DNA of 64,000 bases from positions 372,001 through 436,000 of the forward strand of contig NZ_FCNY02000002.1 in assembly GCF_001544575.2 (NCBI RefSeq), read 5' to 3'. Shown here in pieces: positions 25,699 through 35,345 of the stretch (positions within the stretch are counted from its first letter, which is position 1; the number at the start of each line of letters is the position of its first letter). Made by a program: the position numbers and the translations under genes. The DNA is from Caballeronia cordobensis. GTDB lineage: Bacteria; Pseudomonadota; Gammaproteobacteria; Burkholderiales; Burkholderiaceae. The notes beneath the pieces were generated by a model. It was not told the DNA's origin. It made no database searches and saw only the letters and a program-made list of their open reading frames with translations.

Positions 25699-27309
25699 TC
25701 AGATCGCTTCGTAAAGCGGCAGCGTCAGAAACTCGGTGAAATCCGCCGAGGTCGACATCTCCTCGAAGATTTTCGCGGCGCGATCGTACGGCTTCGTGTC
25801 GGCGCCCGACGCCCTGACGCTTTGCTTCACCTTCTCCAGTTCGTCGACGGTGATCTCGCGCACCATCGCGGCCGTGACCTTGCGGCCGTCGTCGAGCTTG
25901 CCCTTCGGCGAGCGGATCCACTGCCAGACTTGCGAGCGCGAGATTTCGGCGGTCGCGGCGTCTTCCATCAGATTGTGGATCGGCACGCACCCATTGCCCG
26001 CGAGCCACGAACCGAGATAGTGGATGCCGACGTTCACGTTGTTGCGCAGTCCCGCTTCGGTGATCGGCTCTTCCGGGCGGAAGTCGAGCAGGTCGTGCGC
26101 GGTCACTTGCACGTCGGTGCGCTGCTTGTCGATCTGATTCGGCCTGTCGCCGAGCACCTTCACGAATTCTTCCATCGCGAGCGGCACGAGACCGGGATGC
26201 GCGACCCAGCCGCCGTCGTAGCCGTCGGTGGCGTCGCGGGCCTTGTCGGAGCGCACGCCGCTCATGGCGCGATCGTTCGCGGCGGGATCGTTCTTGATCG
26301 GAATCAGCGCGGACATGCCGCCGATCGCCGGCGCATTGCGCTTGTGGCAGGTCTTCAGCAGTTCGAGCGCGTAGGCGCGCATGAACGGCGCGGTCATGGT
26401 GATCTTCGCGCGGTCCGCGAGGCAGAAGTCCGTGTCGTTCTTGAACTTCTTGATCGCCGAGAAGATATAGTCCCAGCGGCCCGCGTTCAGGCCGGAACTG
26501 TGCTCGCGCAGTTCATAGAGAATCTCGTCCATCTCGAACGCGGCGAGAATCGTCTCAACCAGCACCGTCGCGCGAATCGTGCCGCGCGGGATGCCCACGG
26601 CCTCCTGGGCCGCGACGAAGATATCGTTCCACAGGCGCGCTTCGAGATGGCTTTCCATCTTCGGCAGATAGAAGTACGGGCCGCTGCCGCGCGCGATCAG
26701 TTCCTTCGCGTTGTGAAAGAGAAAGAGCGCGAAATCGAAAATGCCGCCCGAGACGCGCTGGCCGTCGACGCTCACGTGCTTTTCATCGAGATGCCAGCCG
26801 CGCGGGCGCACGATCAGCGTCGCGATTTGGTCGTTGAGCTTGTACGACTTGCCGTTCTGTTCCAGCGAAATCGTGCGGCGCACTGCTTCCTTCAGGTTGA
26901 TCTGGCCGACGATCTGGTTGTCCCAGTTCGGCGCATTCGAATCCTCGAAGTCGGTCATGTACGAATCCGCGCCGGAGTTGAGCGCGTTGATGATCATCTT
27001 GCGCTCGACAGGGCCGGTGATCTCGACACGGCGGCATTGCAGATCCTTCGGCAGCGGCGCGACTTTCCAGTCGCCTTCGCGGATCGACTTCGTTTCGTCG
27101 AGAAAGCCCGGGCGTTCGCCGGCATCGAGACGCTTCGTGCGCTCGACGCGCGCCGCGAGCAATTGCTGGCGGCGCGGCTCGAACTGACGATGCAGCGCGG
27201 CGACGAATTCGAGCGCCTCGGGCGTCAGAATGGCCTCGTAGCCGGGCTTGATGTCGGCCGGGATTGCCATGCCTTTCGGAAGCGAAAGCGAGTTGGAGGG
27301 ATGCGTCAT
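25699..27309 (-). CDS. aceB: Malate synthase A
   Basis: This 536-residue protein matches malate synthase A in length and in the phrases [49 protein letters not shown] and [20 protein letters not shown]. It condenses glyoxylate with acetyl-CoA in the glyoxylate shunt, and the partner aceA lies about 2.5 kb away on the same strand. Its ATG overlaps the stop of the upstream HAD gene by 4 bases, so the two are translated together. Confidence 0.95.
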   Translation of the reverse strand: MTHPSNSLSLPKGMAIPADIKPGYEAILTPEALEFVAALHRQFEPRRQQLLAARVERTKRLDAGERPGFLDETKSIREGDWKVAPLPKDLQCRRVEITGPVERKMIINALNSGADSYMTDFEDSNAPNWDNQIVGQINLKEAVRRTISLEQNGKSYKLNDQIATLIVRPRGWHLDEKHVSVDGQRVSGGIFDFALFLFHNAKELIARGSGPYFYLPKMESHLEARLWNDIFVAAQEAVGIPRGTIRATVLVETILAAFEMDEILYELREHSSGLNAGRWDYIFSAIKKFKNDTDFCLADRAKITMTAPFMRAYALELLKTCHKRNAPAIGGMSALIPIKNDPAANDRAMSGVRSDKARDATDGYDGGWVAHPGLVPLAMEEFVKVLGDRPNQIDKQRTDVQVTAHDLLDFRPEEPITEAGLRNNVNVGIHYLGSWLAGNGCVPIHNLMEDAATAEISRSQVWQWIRSPKGKLDDGRKVTAAMVREITVDELEKVKQSVRASGADTKPYDRAAKIFEEMSTSADFTEFLTLPLYEAI

Positions 27310-28133
27310 GGTTTTCTCCTTGGTCGGTCAGACGGTTTTGCTGGTTTTGACTTGGGTGTTGCCGATGCGGCGTTCCGGCTCGCGCAGCCGCTTTCGATAA
27401 AGGCGATGAGTTCGTCCATGCCGCGCCCGCTGGCGTCCGGCGCAACGCCGAGTTGCTCCACGGGCAGCGCGGCGCGGTTGATCCAGAATGTCGTGTAGCC
27501 GAACCATGCCGCGCCCGCGACGTCCCAGCCGTTCGACGACACGAACACGAAGTCGCGCGCCTGGAGCTCGGTCGCGCCGAACGCGCGCGTGCCGAGCGCG
27601 TAAGCGGCCGGGGCGGGCTTGTAGGCGCGCACGGCATCAACGGAGAGGACGTGATCGAAGAGGCCGCTCATGCCGGCGCTTTTCACGGCGACGTCGAGCA
27701 TCGGCGGATTGCCGTTCGACAGAATCGCGAGCGGCACATCGAAGCGTTCGCGCAATTGCCGGAGCGCGGGCACGGTGTCGGGGAAGGCGGACAGGCACGC
27801 GTATTCGTCCATCAGGCGCTTTTCGGCGGCGGGCGTCAGCGCGCCGGCGAGATCGAGCCGCGCCGCGGCGTGCCGCAGCGCATCGATCGTGACGGTCCAG
27901 AACGGCGTGTAATGCGCGCCCGCCGGATCGGCGAGCGTGCGCAACTGCGCGTATTCGATCTGCTTTTGGCGCCAGAGCTGCGAGAGCGCGTCGCCGTGGC
28001 CGGGAAAAAGCTGCTCGGCGGCTGCGACGACCGAATGGACGTCGAAGAGCGTGCCGTAAGCGTCGAAGAGGACTGCGCGGGGCCGGACGATATAAGCGGA
28101 TGAAGATGATGCGGTTGTCGTTATGGCCGACAT
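27306..28133 (-). CDS. Haloacid dehalogenase type II
   Basis: This 275-residue HAD-superfamily protein has motif I in [14 protein letters not shown] (nucleophile Asp24), motif II in [12 protein letters not shown] and the later [10 protein letters not shown] and [12 protein letters not shown]. The last phrase, with Ser-Ser-Asn-x-Trp-Asp, is typical of L-2-haloacid dehalogenases. Coupling to aceB suggests glycolate or glyoxylate chemistry, but a phosphatase role is also possible. The start ATG 28133 ([10 protein letters not shown]) is preferred; the frame opens further upstream without protein character. Confidence 0.88.
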   Translation of the reverse strand: MSAITTTASSSSAYIVRPRAVLFDAYGTLFDVHSVVAAAEQLFPGHGDALSQLWRQKQIEYAQLRTLADPAGAHYTPFWTVTIDALRHAAARLDLAGALTPAAEKRLMDEYACLSAFPDTVPALRQLRERFDVPLAILSNGNPPMLDVAVKSAGMSGLFDHVLSVDAVRAYKPAPAAYALGTRAFGATELQARDFVFVSSNGWDVAGAAWFGYTTFWINRAALPVEQLGVAPDASGRGMDELIAFIESGCASRNAASATPKSKPAKPSDRPRRKP

Positions 28134-28270
28134 TGCCTTGCGCTCCGTGTAGAGGTCGGTTGAATTGTATTCGTGATCTGAGTGATGGAAAAAGGCTCGC
28201 CAAATCACTTGATCTTTTACTTTTCGACACCTAATCTGAGCGCTAGCGACCACATTGACGACGAACACGC

Positions 28271-29176
28271 ATGGATCGATTCAAGCAGATTGAGACTTTC
28301 GCCTCCGTCGCGGCGAAGGGCAGCCTGTCGGCGGCGGCGCAGGCGGAGGGCATCGCGCCGGCGGTCATCGGACGCCGGCTGGATGCGCTCGAAGAGCGGC
28401 TCGGCGTGAAGCTGCTCGTGCGCACGACGCGCAAGATCACGCTCACGTTCGAAGGCTCCGCGTTTCTCGAAGACTGCCAGCGCATCATCAACGACATGCA
28501 GAACGCGGAGGCGAGCGTGTCGGCGGGCGGCGTGAAGGCGAGCGGGCACCTGCGCGTCTCGGCGCCGGCGGGTTTCGGGCGGCGGCACGTCGCGCCGCTG
28601 GTGCCGAAATTCACGACGGTGCATCCGGATGTGTCGGTGAGCCTCGATCTGACCGACCGCATGGTCGATCTCGTCAACGAAGGCTTCGATTGCGCGGTGC
28701 GCCTGGGCGAACTGCCGGATTCGTCGCTCGTGTCGCTGAAGCTGGGGGAGAACCGGCGCGTGTGCGTCGCGTCGCCGGACTATCTGGCCGCGCGCGGCGA
28801 GCCGGCCGATCTCGCCGCGCTCGCGCATCACAACTGTCTCGCGCTGGGCGCGTCGGCGAATCAGCAGCGCGGGTGGGTGTTCCAGCAGGACGGCAAGGTC
28901 GTGACGATCAAAGTTTCCGGCACGATGGAATGCTCGGACGGCGCGGTGCTGCACGAGTGGTGCCTCGAAGGCCGCGGCCTTGCGTGGCGCTCGTGGTGGG
29001 AGGTCGGCGAGGATATCGGCGCGGGGCGTCTTCTCAGCGTGCTCGATGCGTTCGCCGCGCCGCCCATTGGCATTCATGCGGTGTTTCCGCAGAGAAGGCA
29101 CTTGCCGTTGCGCGTGCGGCTCTTTCTCGATTTGCTCAAGCATACGTATAACGCAACCGGGTATTGGGGCGATTAG
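28271..29176 (+). CDS. LysR-family regulator divergent from HAD-aceB
   Basis: This 301-residue LysR protein has the winged helix MDRFKQIETFASVAAKGSLS and LVRTTRKITLTFEG, then the effector domain. It is divergent from the HAD-aceB operon across 137 bases, which makes that operon the likely target. Overall it is closest to the CrgA-like group, whose ligands are mostly unknown. No palindrome stands out in the gap except GAGCGCTAGCG near 28,237. Confidence 0.9.
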   Translation: MDRFKQIETFASVAAKGSLSAAAQAEGIAPAVIGRRLDALEERLGVKLLVRTTRKITLTFEGSAFLEDCQRIINDMQNAEASVSAGGVKASGHLRVSAPAGFGRRHVAPLVPKFTTVHPDVSVSLDLTDRMVDLVNEGFDCAVRLGELPDSSLVSLKLGENRRVCVASPDYLAARGEPADLAALAHHNCLALGASANQQRGWVFQQDGKVVTIKVSGTMECSDGAVLHEWCLEGRGLAWRSWWEVGEDIGAGRLLSVLDAFAAPPIGIHAVFPQRRHLPLRVRLFLDLLKHTYNATGYWGD

Positions 29177-29252
29177 GCCGTTCGGAATCCTATGTACGCG
29201 CGCTGCGCGTTACTACAATGCAACCATGCACTCACGTTAAGAAGAGGACGCC

Positions 29253-29687
29253 ATGTTCAAACACATCCTCGTGCCGACCGACGGCTCGGAGCTGTCGCAA
29301 AAAGCCATCGACGGCGCGATCGATCTCGCGCAATCCGTCGGCGCGCGCATCACGGCTTATGCGTGTCTGCCGCAGTATCCGTATTCGCCGTTCGCCGATG
29401 TCGCCGTCGAGCCGCCCGACGACTTCCACGCGCGCGCCGAAAACGAAGCCCGCGAACACCTGCGTGCCGTCGAGCGCGCCGCCGAAAGTGCGGGCGTGCC
29501 CTGCGCGAGCGTGACGAGCATCGAAGCCGCCCCGTATATCGGCATCATCGAAGCGGCGGAGCAAAACGGCTGCGACGTGATCCTGATGGCCTCGCACGGG
29601 CGGCGCGGTCTCGGCAGCCTGCTCATCGGCAGCGAAACGCAGCGCGTGCTCACGCACACCAAGATACCCGTGATCGTGTACCGGTGA
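29253..29687 (+). CDS. Universal stress protein (UspA family)
   Basis: This 144-residue single-domain protein starts MFKHILVPTDGSELSQKAI and has the ATP-binding type C-terminal motif LMASHGRRGLGSLLIGSETQRVL (G-x2-G-x9-GS/T). The gene sits between a LysR gene and aceA. ATP-binding UspA proteins in this family respond to starvation and stress. Ribosome site AAGAGGA is 7 bases before ATG. Confidence 0.92.
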   Translation: MFKHILVPTDGSELSQKAIDGAIDLAQSVGARITAYACLPQYPYSPFADVAVEPPDDFHARAENEAREHLRAVERAAESAGVPCASVTSIEAAPYIGIIEAAEQNGCDVILMASHGRRGLGSLLIGSETQRVLTHTKIPVIVYR

Positions 29688-29692
29688 GGCCC

Positions 29693-29769
29693 AAACGGAA
29701 GCGCACCCGCGATGCGCTTTCGTTTGAACGGCGGCGGTGGCGCATTGCTGCATGCGTCACCGCCGCCGT
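29693..29769. repeat. Two inverted repeats between usp and aceA
   Basis: AAACG(G)AAGCGCA pairs with TGCGCTTTCGTTT (29693-29726), and GGCGGCGGTG pairs with CACCGCCGCC (29731-29768). They lie where two convergent genes end. The first may be a bidirectional terminator; neither has a long T run. Confidence 0.5.
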
Positions 29770-29802
29770 CCTGTTCACCGCTCTCCCTGATTCAGCCTGC
29801 TA

Positions 29803-31110
29803 TCAAGCCACCTTCTTGTCGAAGAACTGCTCGTCTTCGGTCGAGCCGTGCAGCGCGGTCGTCGATGCGTCGCGCTCCACCGTCTGCGTCACCGCATCGA
29901 AATAGCCCGTGCCCACTTCGCGCTGATGCTTGACCGCCGTGAAGCCCTTGTCGGCGGCGGCGAATTCGGCCTGCTGCAACTCGACGAAGGCGCTCATCTG
30001 CGAACGTGCGTAGCCGTGCGCGAGGTTGAACATCGAGTAGTTCAGCGCGTGGAAGCCGGCCAGCGTGATGAACTGGAACTTATAGCCCATCGCGCCCAAC
30101 TCGCGCTGGAACTTGGCGATGGTCGCGTCGTCCAGATTCTTCTTCCAGTTGAACGACGGCGAGCAGTTGTAGGACAGCATCTTGTCCGGGAACTGCTTGT
30201 GGATCGCCTCGGCGAATTTCTTCGCGTATTCCAGATCCGGCTTGCCCGTTTCGCACCACACGAGATCCGCATAGGGCGCGTAGGCGAGGCCGCGCGACAC
30301 CGCCTGCTCCAGGCCCGGCTTGGTGCGGAAGAAGCCTTCCACGGTGCGCTCGCCGGTAAGGAACGGCTTGTCGTTGTCGTCGATGTCGGAGGTGACGAGA
30401 TCGGCGGCTTCGGCGTCAGTGCGGGCGACGAGCACCGTCGGCACGCCGCACACGTCCGCCGCGAGACGCGCGGCCGTGAGCTTCGCGACGTTTTCGCGCG
30501 TCGGCACGAGCACCTTGCCGCCCATGTGGCCGCACTTCTTGACCGAGGCGAGCTGGTCTTCGAAGTGCACGCCCGCGGCGCCGGCTTCGATCATCGCTTT
30601 CATCAGTTCGAAGGCGTTCAGCACGCCGCCGAAACCGGCTTCGGCATCGGCCACGATCGGCGCGAAGTAGTCGATATACCCTTCGTCGCCCGGATTCTTG
30701 CCTTCCGACCACTGGATCTGATCAGCGCGCGTCAGCGTATTGTTGATGCGCTTCACGACGAGCGGCACCGAGTTCGCCGGATACAGCGACTGGTCCGGAT
30801 ACATTTCGCCCGCGACGTTGGCGTCGCCGGCCACCTGCCAGCCCGACAGATAAATCGCCTTGAGGCCGGCCTTGACCTGCTGCATCGCCTGATTGCCGGT
30901 CAGTGCGCCGAGCGCGTTGACGAACGGCTCCTCGTTGATCGACTCCCACAGTTTTTCGGCGCCGCGGCGAGCGAGCGAGTGCTCCTGATGCACCGAGCCG
31001 CGCAGACGCACGACGTCCTCCGCCGAGTAGCCGCGCTTGATGCCTTTCCAGCGCGGATCGGCTTCCCATTGCTGCTGGAGTTGCTGAGCTTGTTGTTGAC
31101 GTGAGGTCAT
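29803..31110 (-). CDS. aceA: Isocitrate lyase
   Basis: This 435-residue protein has the catalytic motif KKCGHMGGK (Cys193) and typical segments [28 protein letters not shown] and [16 protein letters not shown]. It splits isocitrate into succinate and glyoxylate, feeding malate synthase. The gene is transcribed alone on the - strand. A 16-bp perfect palindrome lies about 100 bases upstream of its start and may control it. Confidence 0.96.
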   Translation of the reverse strand: MTSRQQQAQQLQQQWEADPRWKGIKRGYSAEDVVRLRGSVHQEHSLARRGAEKLWESINEEPFVNALGALTGNQAMQQVKAGLKAIYLSGWQVAGDANVAGEMYPDQSLYPANSVPLVVKRINNTLTRADQIQWSEGKNPGDEGYIDYFAPIVADAEAGFGGVLNAFELMKAMIEAGAAGVHFEDQLASVKKCGHMGGKVLVPTRENVAKLTAARLAADVCGVPTVLVARTDAEAADLVTSDIDDNDKPFLTGERTVEGFFRTKPGLEQAVSRGLAYAPYADLVWCETGKPDLEYAKKFAEAIHKQFPDKMLSYNCSPSFNWKKNLDDATIAKFQRELGAMGYKFQFITLAGFHALNYSMFNLAHGYARSQMSAFVELQQAEFAAADKGFTAVKHQREVGTGYFDAVTQTVERDASTTALHGSTEDEQFFDKKVA

Positions 31111-31209
31111 AGCGTTTCTCCTTGAGATTGGACTGAACGACGAATGTTGAATCGATGTTCCTGACGACTTGAGCGCCGTGAGCCGGATTCGGCCGTCTGC
31201 GTTTGCTCA

Positions 31210-31225
31210 ACTCTTATATAAGAGT
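31210..31225. promoter_or_regulatory. Palindrome upstream of aceA
   Basis: ACTCTTATATAAGAGT is a perfect 16-bp palindrome 100 to 115 bases before the aceA start. Its size and AT-rich centre are those of an operator for a dimeric regulator, perhaps GntR-like. The gap 31,111-31,504 holds this site, the helicase terminator and no gene. Confidence 0.55.
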
Positions 31226-31426
31226 CTAGGCAAATGCCCTCTCGCGAGACACCCCTCGGGCGGAGATTTTCGGATTATTTTTCCTTATTGAATTCAACAA
31301 TATACACGCGTTATATCGTATCGTGAAACGCCTTTTTCTATCTTGCAACGGACGGCATGGTGCCGCGCAGCACATCTTTTGCGACGCAAAAGGTCATTCC
31401 ATATCGTGAAATATGGCGACAAGGCG

Positions 31427-31460
31427 AAAAAAAACCGATGCACGAGGCATCGGTTTTTTT
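31427..31460. terminator. Terminator of the helicase gene (bidirectional shape)
   Basis: CCGATGC, loop ACGAG, GCATCGG, with eight A on one side and seven T on the other. It ends the - strand helicase transcript 45 bases after its stop. Confidence 0.88.
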
Positions 31461-31504
31461 CGAGGCGGAGGAAAGCGGTGTGGAAACCGCCTTCCGGCTG
31501 CCGC

Positions 31505-33148
31505 TTAGCTGCCGCGGCGCGGGGCGCGCGGGCCGTCGTTGCGGCGTGCGCTGTAGCCGTCGCGCTGGCCGTAGCCGCCTTCACGGTTGCCGCCGCGATA
31601 GCCACCATCGCTGTTGCCGCCGCGGTAGCCGCCGCCGCCTTCGCTGCCGCGATAGCCGCCGTCACGGAAGCCGCCGCCTTCGCGCGCACCGGCGCTCGGC
31701 TTGTTGCCGTAGCCGCTGGCGTTGCCCGGACCGTAGCCGCGGCCGCTGCCGTTGCCACCGCCGTTGCCGCCGAAGCGACGACCGCCGCCATTACCGCCCG
31801 GACGGCCGCGTCCGCCGCCGAAACCACCCTTGGGCGGCGCCTTGCGCGGCTCGAAGCCGGCAACGGTATTCACCGGCAGCGGTGCGCGGACAAAACGCTC
31901 GATGCGCTTCAGTGCGCCCATTTCGGCGTAGTGCACGAGGCTGACCGCGGTGCCGCTGCGGCCCGCGCGGCCGGTACGGCCGATGCGGTGCACGTAGTCT
32001 TCGGCGAACTTCGGCAGGTCGTAGTTGAAGACGTGCGTGATGCCCGGAATGTCGATGCCGCGCGCGGCGACGTCGGTCGCGACCAGCACGCGCACACGCT
32101 TTTCGCGCAGCGCACGGATCGTGCGATTGCGCGCGCCTTGCGGCAGGTCGCCGTGCAGCGCGGCGGATTCGAAACCGGCGTCGGCGAGACGATTGGCGAT
32201 GAGATCGGCATCGCTCTTCGTCGCCGTGAAGACGATCGCCTGATCGAGTTCATCGGCTCGCAGCAGATGATCGAGCAGACGATCCTTGTGATCGCGGTCA
32301 TCCACGTAGTGCACGGTCTGCGCGATGTTGCTCTTCGCTTCGAGCCTTTGCACGATCTCGATGCGCTCCGGGTCCTTCAGCAGGCGGCCGGTCAGCGAGG
32401 TGATCTTGCTGTCGATGGTCGCGGAGAAAAGCAGCGTCTGGCGCGAAGCGGGCGTCGCGTCGACGATCGTCTCGATGTCTTCGATGAAGCCCATGTCGAG
32501 CATGCGGTCGGCTTCGTCGAGCACGAGCATGTTCAGCTCCGACAGGTCGATGCGGCCGCGCTCCAGATGGTCGATCAGACGGCCCGGCGTCGCGACGAGA
32601 ATCTCGGGGTTCTTCGCGAGCAGCATCAATTGCTGGCCATACGCGACGCCGCCGAGAATGCTGACGGTGCGCAGGCGGCGCAGATGCTTGCCATATGTCG
32701 TCGCGGCGGTGGACACCTGCATCGCCAGTTCGCGCGTCGGCGTGAGCACGAGCAGCTTCGGGCGCGCGATCGGCTGCGGACGGCGGCCGGACTTTGCGTT
32801 CGGATCGCGCGGCGCGCGCGGTTGCTGCGCTTCCTGCTTTTGCATTTGCGCGAATTTTTCGATGGCCGGCAGCATGAACGCCGCGGTCTTGCCGGAGCCG
32901 GTCGGGCTCGAGACGAGCAGATCGCGGCCGGCGAGCGCTGCGGGAATCGCGCGCTCCTGCACGGGCGTCGGGTTCTGATAGCCGGCTGCGGTCAGCGCGG
33001 AGACGATTTCGGCCGAAAGACCGAGGGATTCGAAACTGGGGCCGGCGGGCTTTTCGACTGCGGGAGCGGCCGGGGCGTCCGACGCGGGGGTCATGCCAAT
33101 GTTTGCTGCGAGGTTGTCCAACGGGCTAGCGGTAAAGCTCGAAGTCAT
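31505..33148 (-). CDS. rhlE: DEAD-box RNA helicase, RhlE type, with RGG tail
   Basis: This 547-residue helicase has the Q motif region (FESLGLSAEIVSAL), Walker A SPTGSGKT, PTRELAMQ, TPGRLIDHL, the DEAD box VLDEADRML, SAT, and the C-terminal HRIGRTGRAG. From about residue 410 the tail is rich in Gly and Arg with repeats such as GGYRGG, likely RNA-binding. It unwinds structured RNA in ribosome assembly or RNA decay, often under cold shock. ATG 33148 has AAGGATCG upstream; the frame is open for 62 more codons, but the extension lacks family similarity. Confidence 0.92.
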   Translation of the reverse strand: MTSSFTASPLDNLAANIGMTPASDAPAAPAVEKPAGPSFESLGLSAEIVSALTAAGYQNPTPVQERAIPAALAGRDLLVSSPTGSGKTAAFMLPAIEKFAQMQKQEAQQPRAPRDPNAKSGRRPQPIARPKLLVLTPTRELAMQVSTAATTYGKHLRRLRTVSILGGVAYGQQLMLLAKNPEILVATPGRLIDHLERGRIDLSELNMLVLDEADRMLDMGFIEDIETIVDATPASRQTLLFSATIDSKITSLTGRLLKDPERIEIVQRLEAKSNIAQTVHYVDDRDHKDRLLDHLLRADELDQAIVFTATKSDADLIANRLADAGFESAALHGDLPQGARNRTIRALREKRVRVLVATDVAARGIDIPGITHVFNYDLPKFAEDYVHRIGRTGRAGRSGTAVSLVHYAEMGALKRIERFVRAPLPVNTVAGFEPRKAPPKGGFGGGRGRPGGNGGGRRFGGNGGGNGSGRGYGPGNASGYGNKPSAGAREGGGFRDGGYRGSEGGGGYRGGNSDGGYRGGNREGGYGQRDGYSARRNDGPRAPRRGS

Positions 33149-33616
33149 GTCGATCCTTGAAACGGGGAATAAGGCGTCGGCGCCAATCGGCATACCCAAG
33201 TCGTTGGATTCAGCGAGCGAAGAAACAGCGGGCAAATCGAAAAACGGGGGCCGCTCGCGCGAACATGCGGCGAGCATCTTGGTTAGAAGCTGTATCGGAT
33301 TCACGGCAGGCCTGGTCGTTCGCGAGAACGGCAAGCGCTGACGTCAGCCTGATGCATGACGGGCCGTGAAACAAACTGCGCGCAATACAACCGCGCAATG
33401 GCCTGGCAGGAAGGGGACAGTTTCTAAACTGGATTGGGGCGAAACGCTACGAGGCGCCTTGCTGCGTGCGGCTTCGAGCGGGTTTGACCCGTCGGGCGTG
33501 CCGCTCGCAATCGAGCGCTAGCCGCTAGTATATCGGAATTTGCTGCACTGCGCCACATTTTGGCGCATGCGCCATCTCTGGGCATCAGGATGGCGCAGAT
33601 GCGGAGTGCGTCGCTA
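33149..33616. other. Long gap before the helicase gene
   Basis: These 468 bases hold the helicase leader and promoter and the end of the ACBP gene. The palindrome TGGCGCATGCGCCA (33,561-33,574) and the dyad CAGTTT-CT-AAACTG (33,419-33,432) are seen. No gene is supported apart from the in-frame extension of the helicase, which I rejected. Confidence 0.5.
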
Positions 33617-33886
33617 TCAGGCGGCTTCGCCGCGCTTCAGCGCTTCGACGAGTTCGACGTAGCGCGCCTTGGCGTCGTCGGCGGGGGTGCCCTGGAGCGC
33701 GGCCCACGCTTCGTATTTGTATTTGCCGGCGATGTCGGTGAAACCGGGTTTTTCACCTTTGACGTCGCCGATGCTCGCCTGCTTGAAGAGCGCGTAGAGG
33801 CGCAGCAGCGTGAGATTGCCGGGGCGCTCCGGCAGTTGCGTCACGTCGGTCTGGGCCTGGGCGAATTGCTGGTCGATGTCGGTCAT
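33617..33886 (-). CDS. Acyl-CoA-binding protein
   Basis: This 89-residue protein is of the ACBP family. Typical are FAQAQTDVTQLPERP, LLRLYALFKQASIGDV and GKYKYEAWAALQGTPADDA, with the Tyr and Lys residues that contact CoA. It buffers acyl-CoA in the cytoplasm. The start MTDIDQQF at 33886 follows GGAGAATGC; the longer frame adds 11 residues without similarity. Confidence 0.93.
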   Translation of the reverse strand: MTDIDQQFAQAQTDVTQLPERPGNLTLLRLYALFKQASIGDVKGEKPGFTDIAGKYKYEAWAALQGTPADDAKARYVELVEALKRGEAA

Positions 33887-34062
33887 GCATTCTCCGTTGT
33901 TATCAAGATGGCGAGACAAGAGCGGTCGATCTTAGCAAGCGAGGCAAGCGCTGCCTCTCGAGGCTTTCCTCGAACCGAGGACGCCTTCCAGACGCCTTTC
34001 GGAAGCCGCCGCTTGTATGGATCGCGCGAATGCGGCGCATGTCCCGCATTACAATACGGGCT

Positions 34063-34854
34063 ATGACACGCACCGTTTTGCTCGCCCTCGACACCTCGAC
34101 GGAATTTTGCTCCGTCGCGCTCTTGCTCGCCGACTCCGCTTCCGTTCCCGACTCCGCAACCGTTCAGTCCGCCGTCGCGCCTCATTACGCGAGCGGCGGC
34201 GTTCGCGTCTGGTTCCGCCACGAAGCGACGGGCGCCGTCTCGAGCACGCGTCTCTTGCCCGCCGTGCGCGAGCTATTCGACGAGGCGGGCGTCGCACTCG
34301 ACGATTGCGCCGCGATCGCGTTCGGCGCGGGCCCAGGCTCGTTCACCGGCCTGCGCACCGCAACGGGCGTCGCGCAAGGGCTGGCGTTCGGCCTGAACGT
34401 GCCGGTCGTGCCGGTCAGCACACTGCTCGCGTGCGCCGAAAGTGCGCGGCTGCACGATCCGTCGATCCCGCCGCGCGTGCTCGCGGCGCTCGATGCGCGC
34501 ATGGACGAGGTCTACTGGGCCGACTACGAATTCGATGCCGCCACCGGCGAATGGCGCACCTTGCATGCGGCGTCGCTCGATGCGCCCGCTGCGTTGCCCC
34601 TGCCGGACGCGCCTTTCGCGCTCGCGGGCAACGCCGCGGCCGCGTTCGGCGAGCGCCTGCCGGCGGTATCGGCGGCCGCCTGCGTCGATCGCGAAGCGTT
34701 GCCGCACGCGCTGCCGGTCGCGCTGATTGGCTTGCGCGCGTTGCGGGCGGGCCGCACGGTCGCGCCCGAGCATGCCGCGCCGGATTATGTGCGCGACAAG
34801 GTCGCGCAGACCACCGCAGAGCGCATGCAGGCTCGCGCGGAGGCGATTCGGTGA
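34063..34854 (+). CDS. tsaB: tRNA threonylcarbamoyladenosine biosynthesis protein TsaB
   Basis: This 263-residue protein of the ASKHA fold starts TVLLALDTSTEFCSVAL and has FGAGPGSFTGLRTATG, the TsaB hallmark. It pairs with TsaD to make the t6A modification at position 37 of ANN-reading tRNAs. The start MTRTVLLALD (34063) is supported by family alignment. An insertion near residue 30 (ADSASVPDSATV) makes it slightly longer than E. coli TsaB. It overlaps rimI as GTGA. Confidence 0.93.
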   Translation: MTRTVLLALDTSTEFCSVALLLADSASVPDSATVQSAVAPHYASGGVRVWFRHEATGAVSSTRLLPAVRELFDEAGVALDDCAAIAFGAGPGSFTGLRTATGVAQGLAFGLNVPVVPVSTLLACAESARLHDPSIPPRVLAALDARMDEVYWADYEFDAATGEWRTLHAASLDAPAALPLPDAPFALAGNAAAAFGERLPAVSAAACVDREALPHALPVALIGLRALRAGRTVAPEHAAPDYVRDKVAQTTAERMQARAEAIR

Positions 34855-35345
34855 GCGGGGTGCTGCTGGCCGATCGGTATCTCACACCGATGACCGAAGG
34901 CGACCTCGACGAAGTCGCCGCGGTCGAAAAGCTCGCCTACGAGTTTCCGTGGAGCCGCGGCAATTTCCAGGATTCGCTGCGCAACGGCTATTACGGCGTC
35001 TGTTTGCGGCACGTGACGGGCACGCTGATCGGCTATTGCGTGCTGATGCCCGTCGTCGACGAAATGCATTTGCTCAATCTGTGTGTCGCGCCGTCGGCGC
35101 AGCGGGCGGGCGCGGGTCTCACGCTCTTGCGCGAAGCGGTGCGCATCACGCGGGCGGAGAAGCTCGAAGGCGTGCTGCTCGAAGTGCGGCCGTCCAATCC
35201 GCGCGCCATCCAGCTTTACGAGCGCTTCGGCTTCTCCGCCATCGGACGCCGCAAGAATTATTACCCCGCGCGGCATCGCTCGCGCGAGGACGCAATCGTC
35301 ATGCGTCTGTCGTTTTCGAAGGAGAGTGCGCATGGCGCTCGATGA
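34851..35345 (+). CDS. rimI: Ribosomal protein bS18 alanine N-acetyltransferase
   Basis: This 164-residue GNAT enzyme has the acetyl-CoA loop QRAGAGLTLL, the substrate part AYEFPWSRGNFQDSL and NPRAIQLYERFGF, as in RimI. It acetylates the N-terminus of ribosomal protein S18. It starts with GTG overlapping the tsaB stop and overlaps the next gene by 14 bases. tsaB-rimI is a common pair. Confidence 0.93.
   Translation: MSGVLLADRYLTPMTEGDLDEVAAVEKLAYEFPWSRGNFQDSLRNGYYGVCLRHVTGTLIGYCVLMPVVDEMHLLNLCVAPSAQRAGAGLTLLREAVRITRAEKLEGVLLEVRPSNPRAIQLYERFGFSAIGRRKNYYPARHRSREDAIVMRLSFSKESAHGAR

Noticed and set aside
25822-27498. Long + strand frame opposite aceB
   Set aside because: The - strand gene is a full-length malate synthase with its conserved motifs; the other frame shows no family.
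33149-33334. N-terminal extension of the helicase from 33334
   Set aside because: The added 62 residues have no family similarity, and a good ribosome site precedes ATG 33148.
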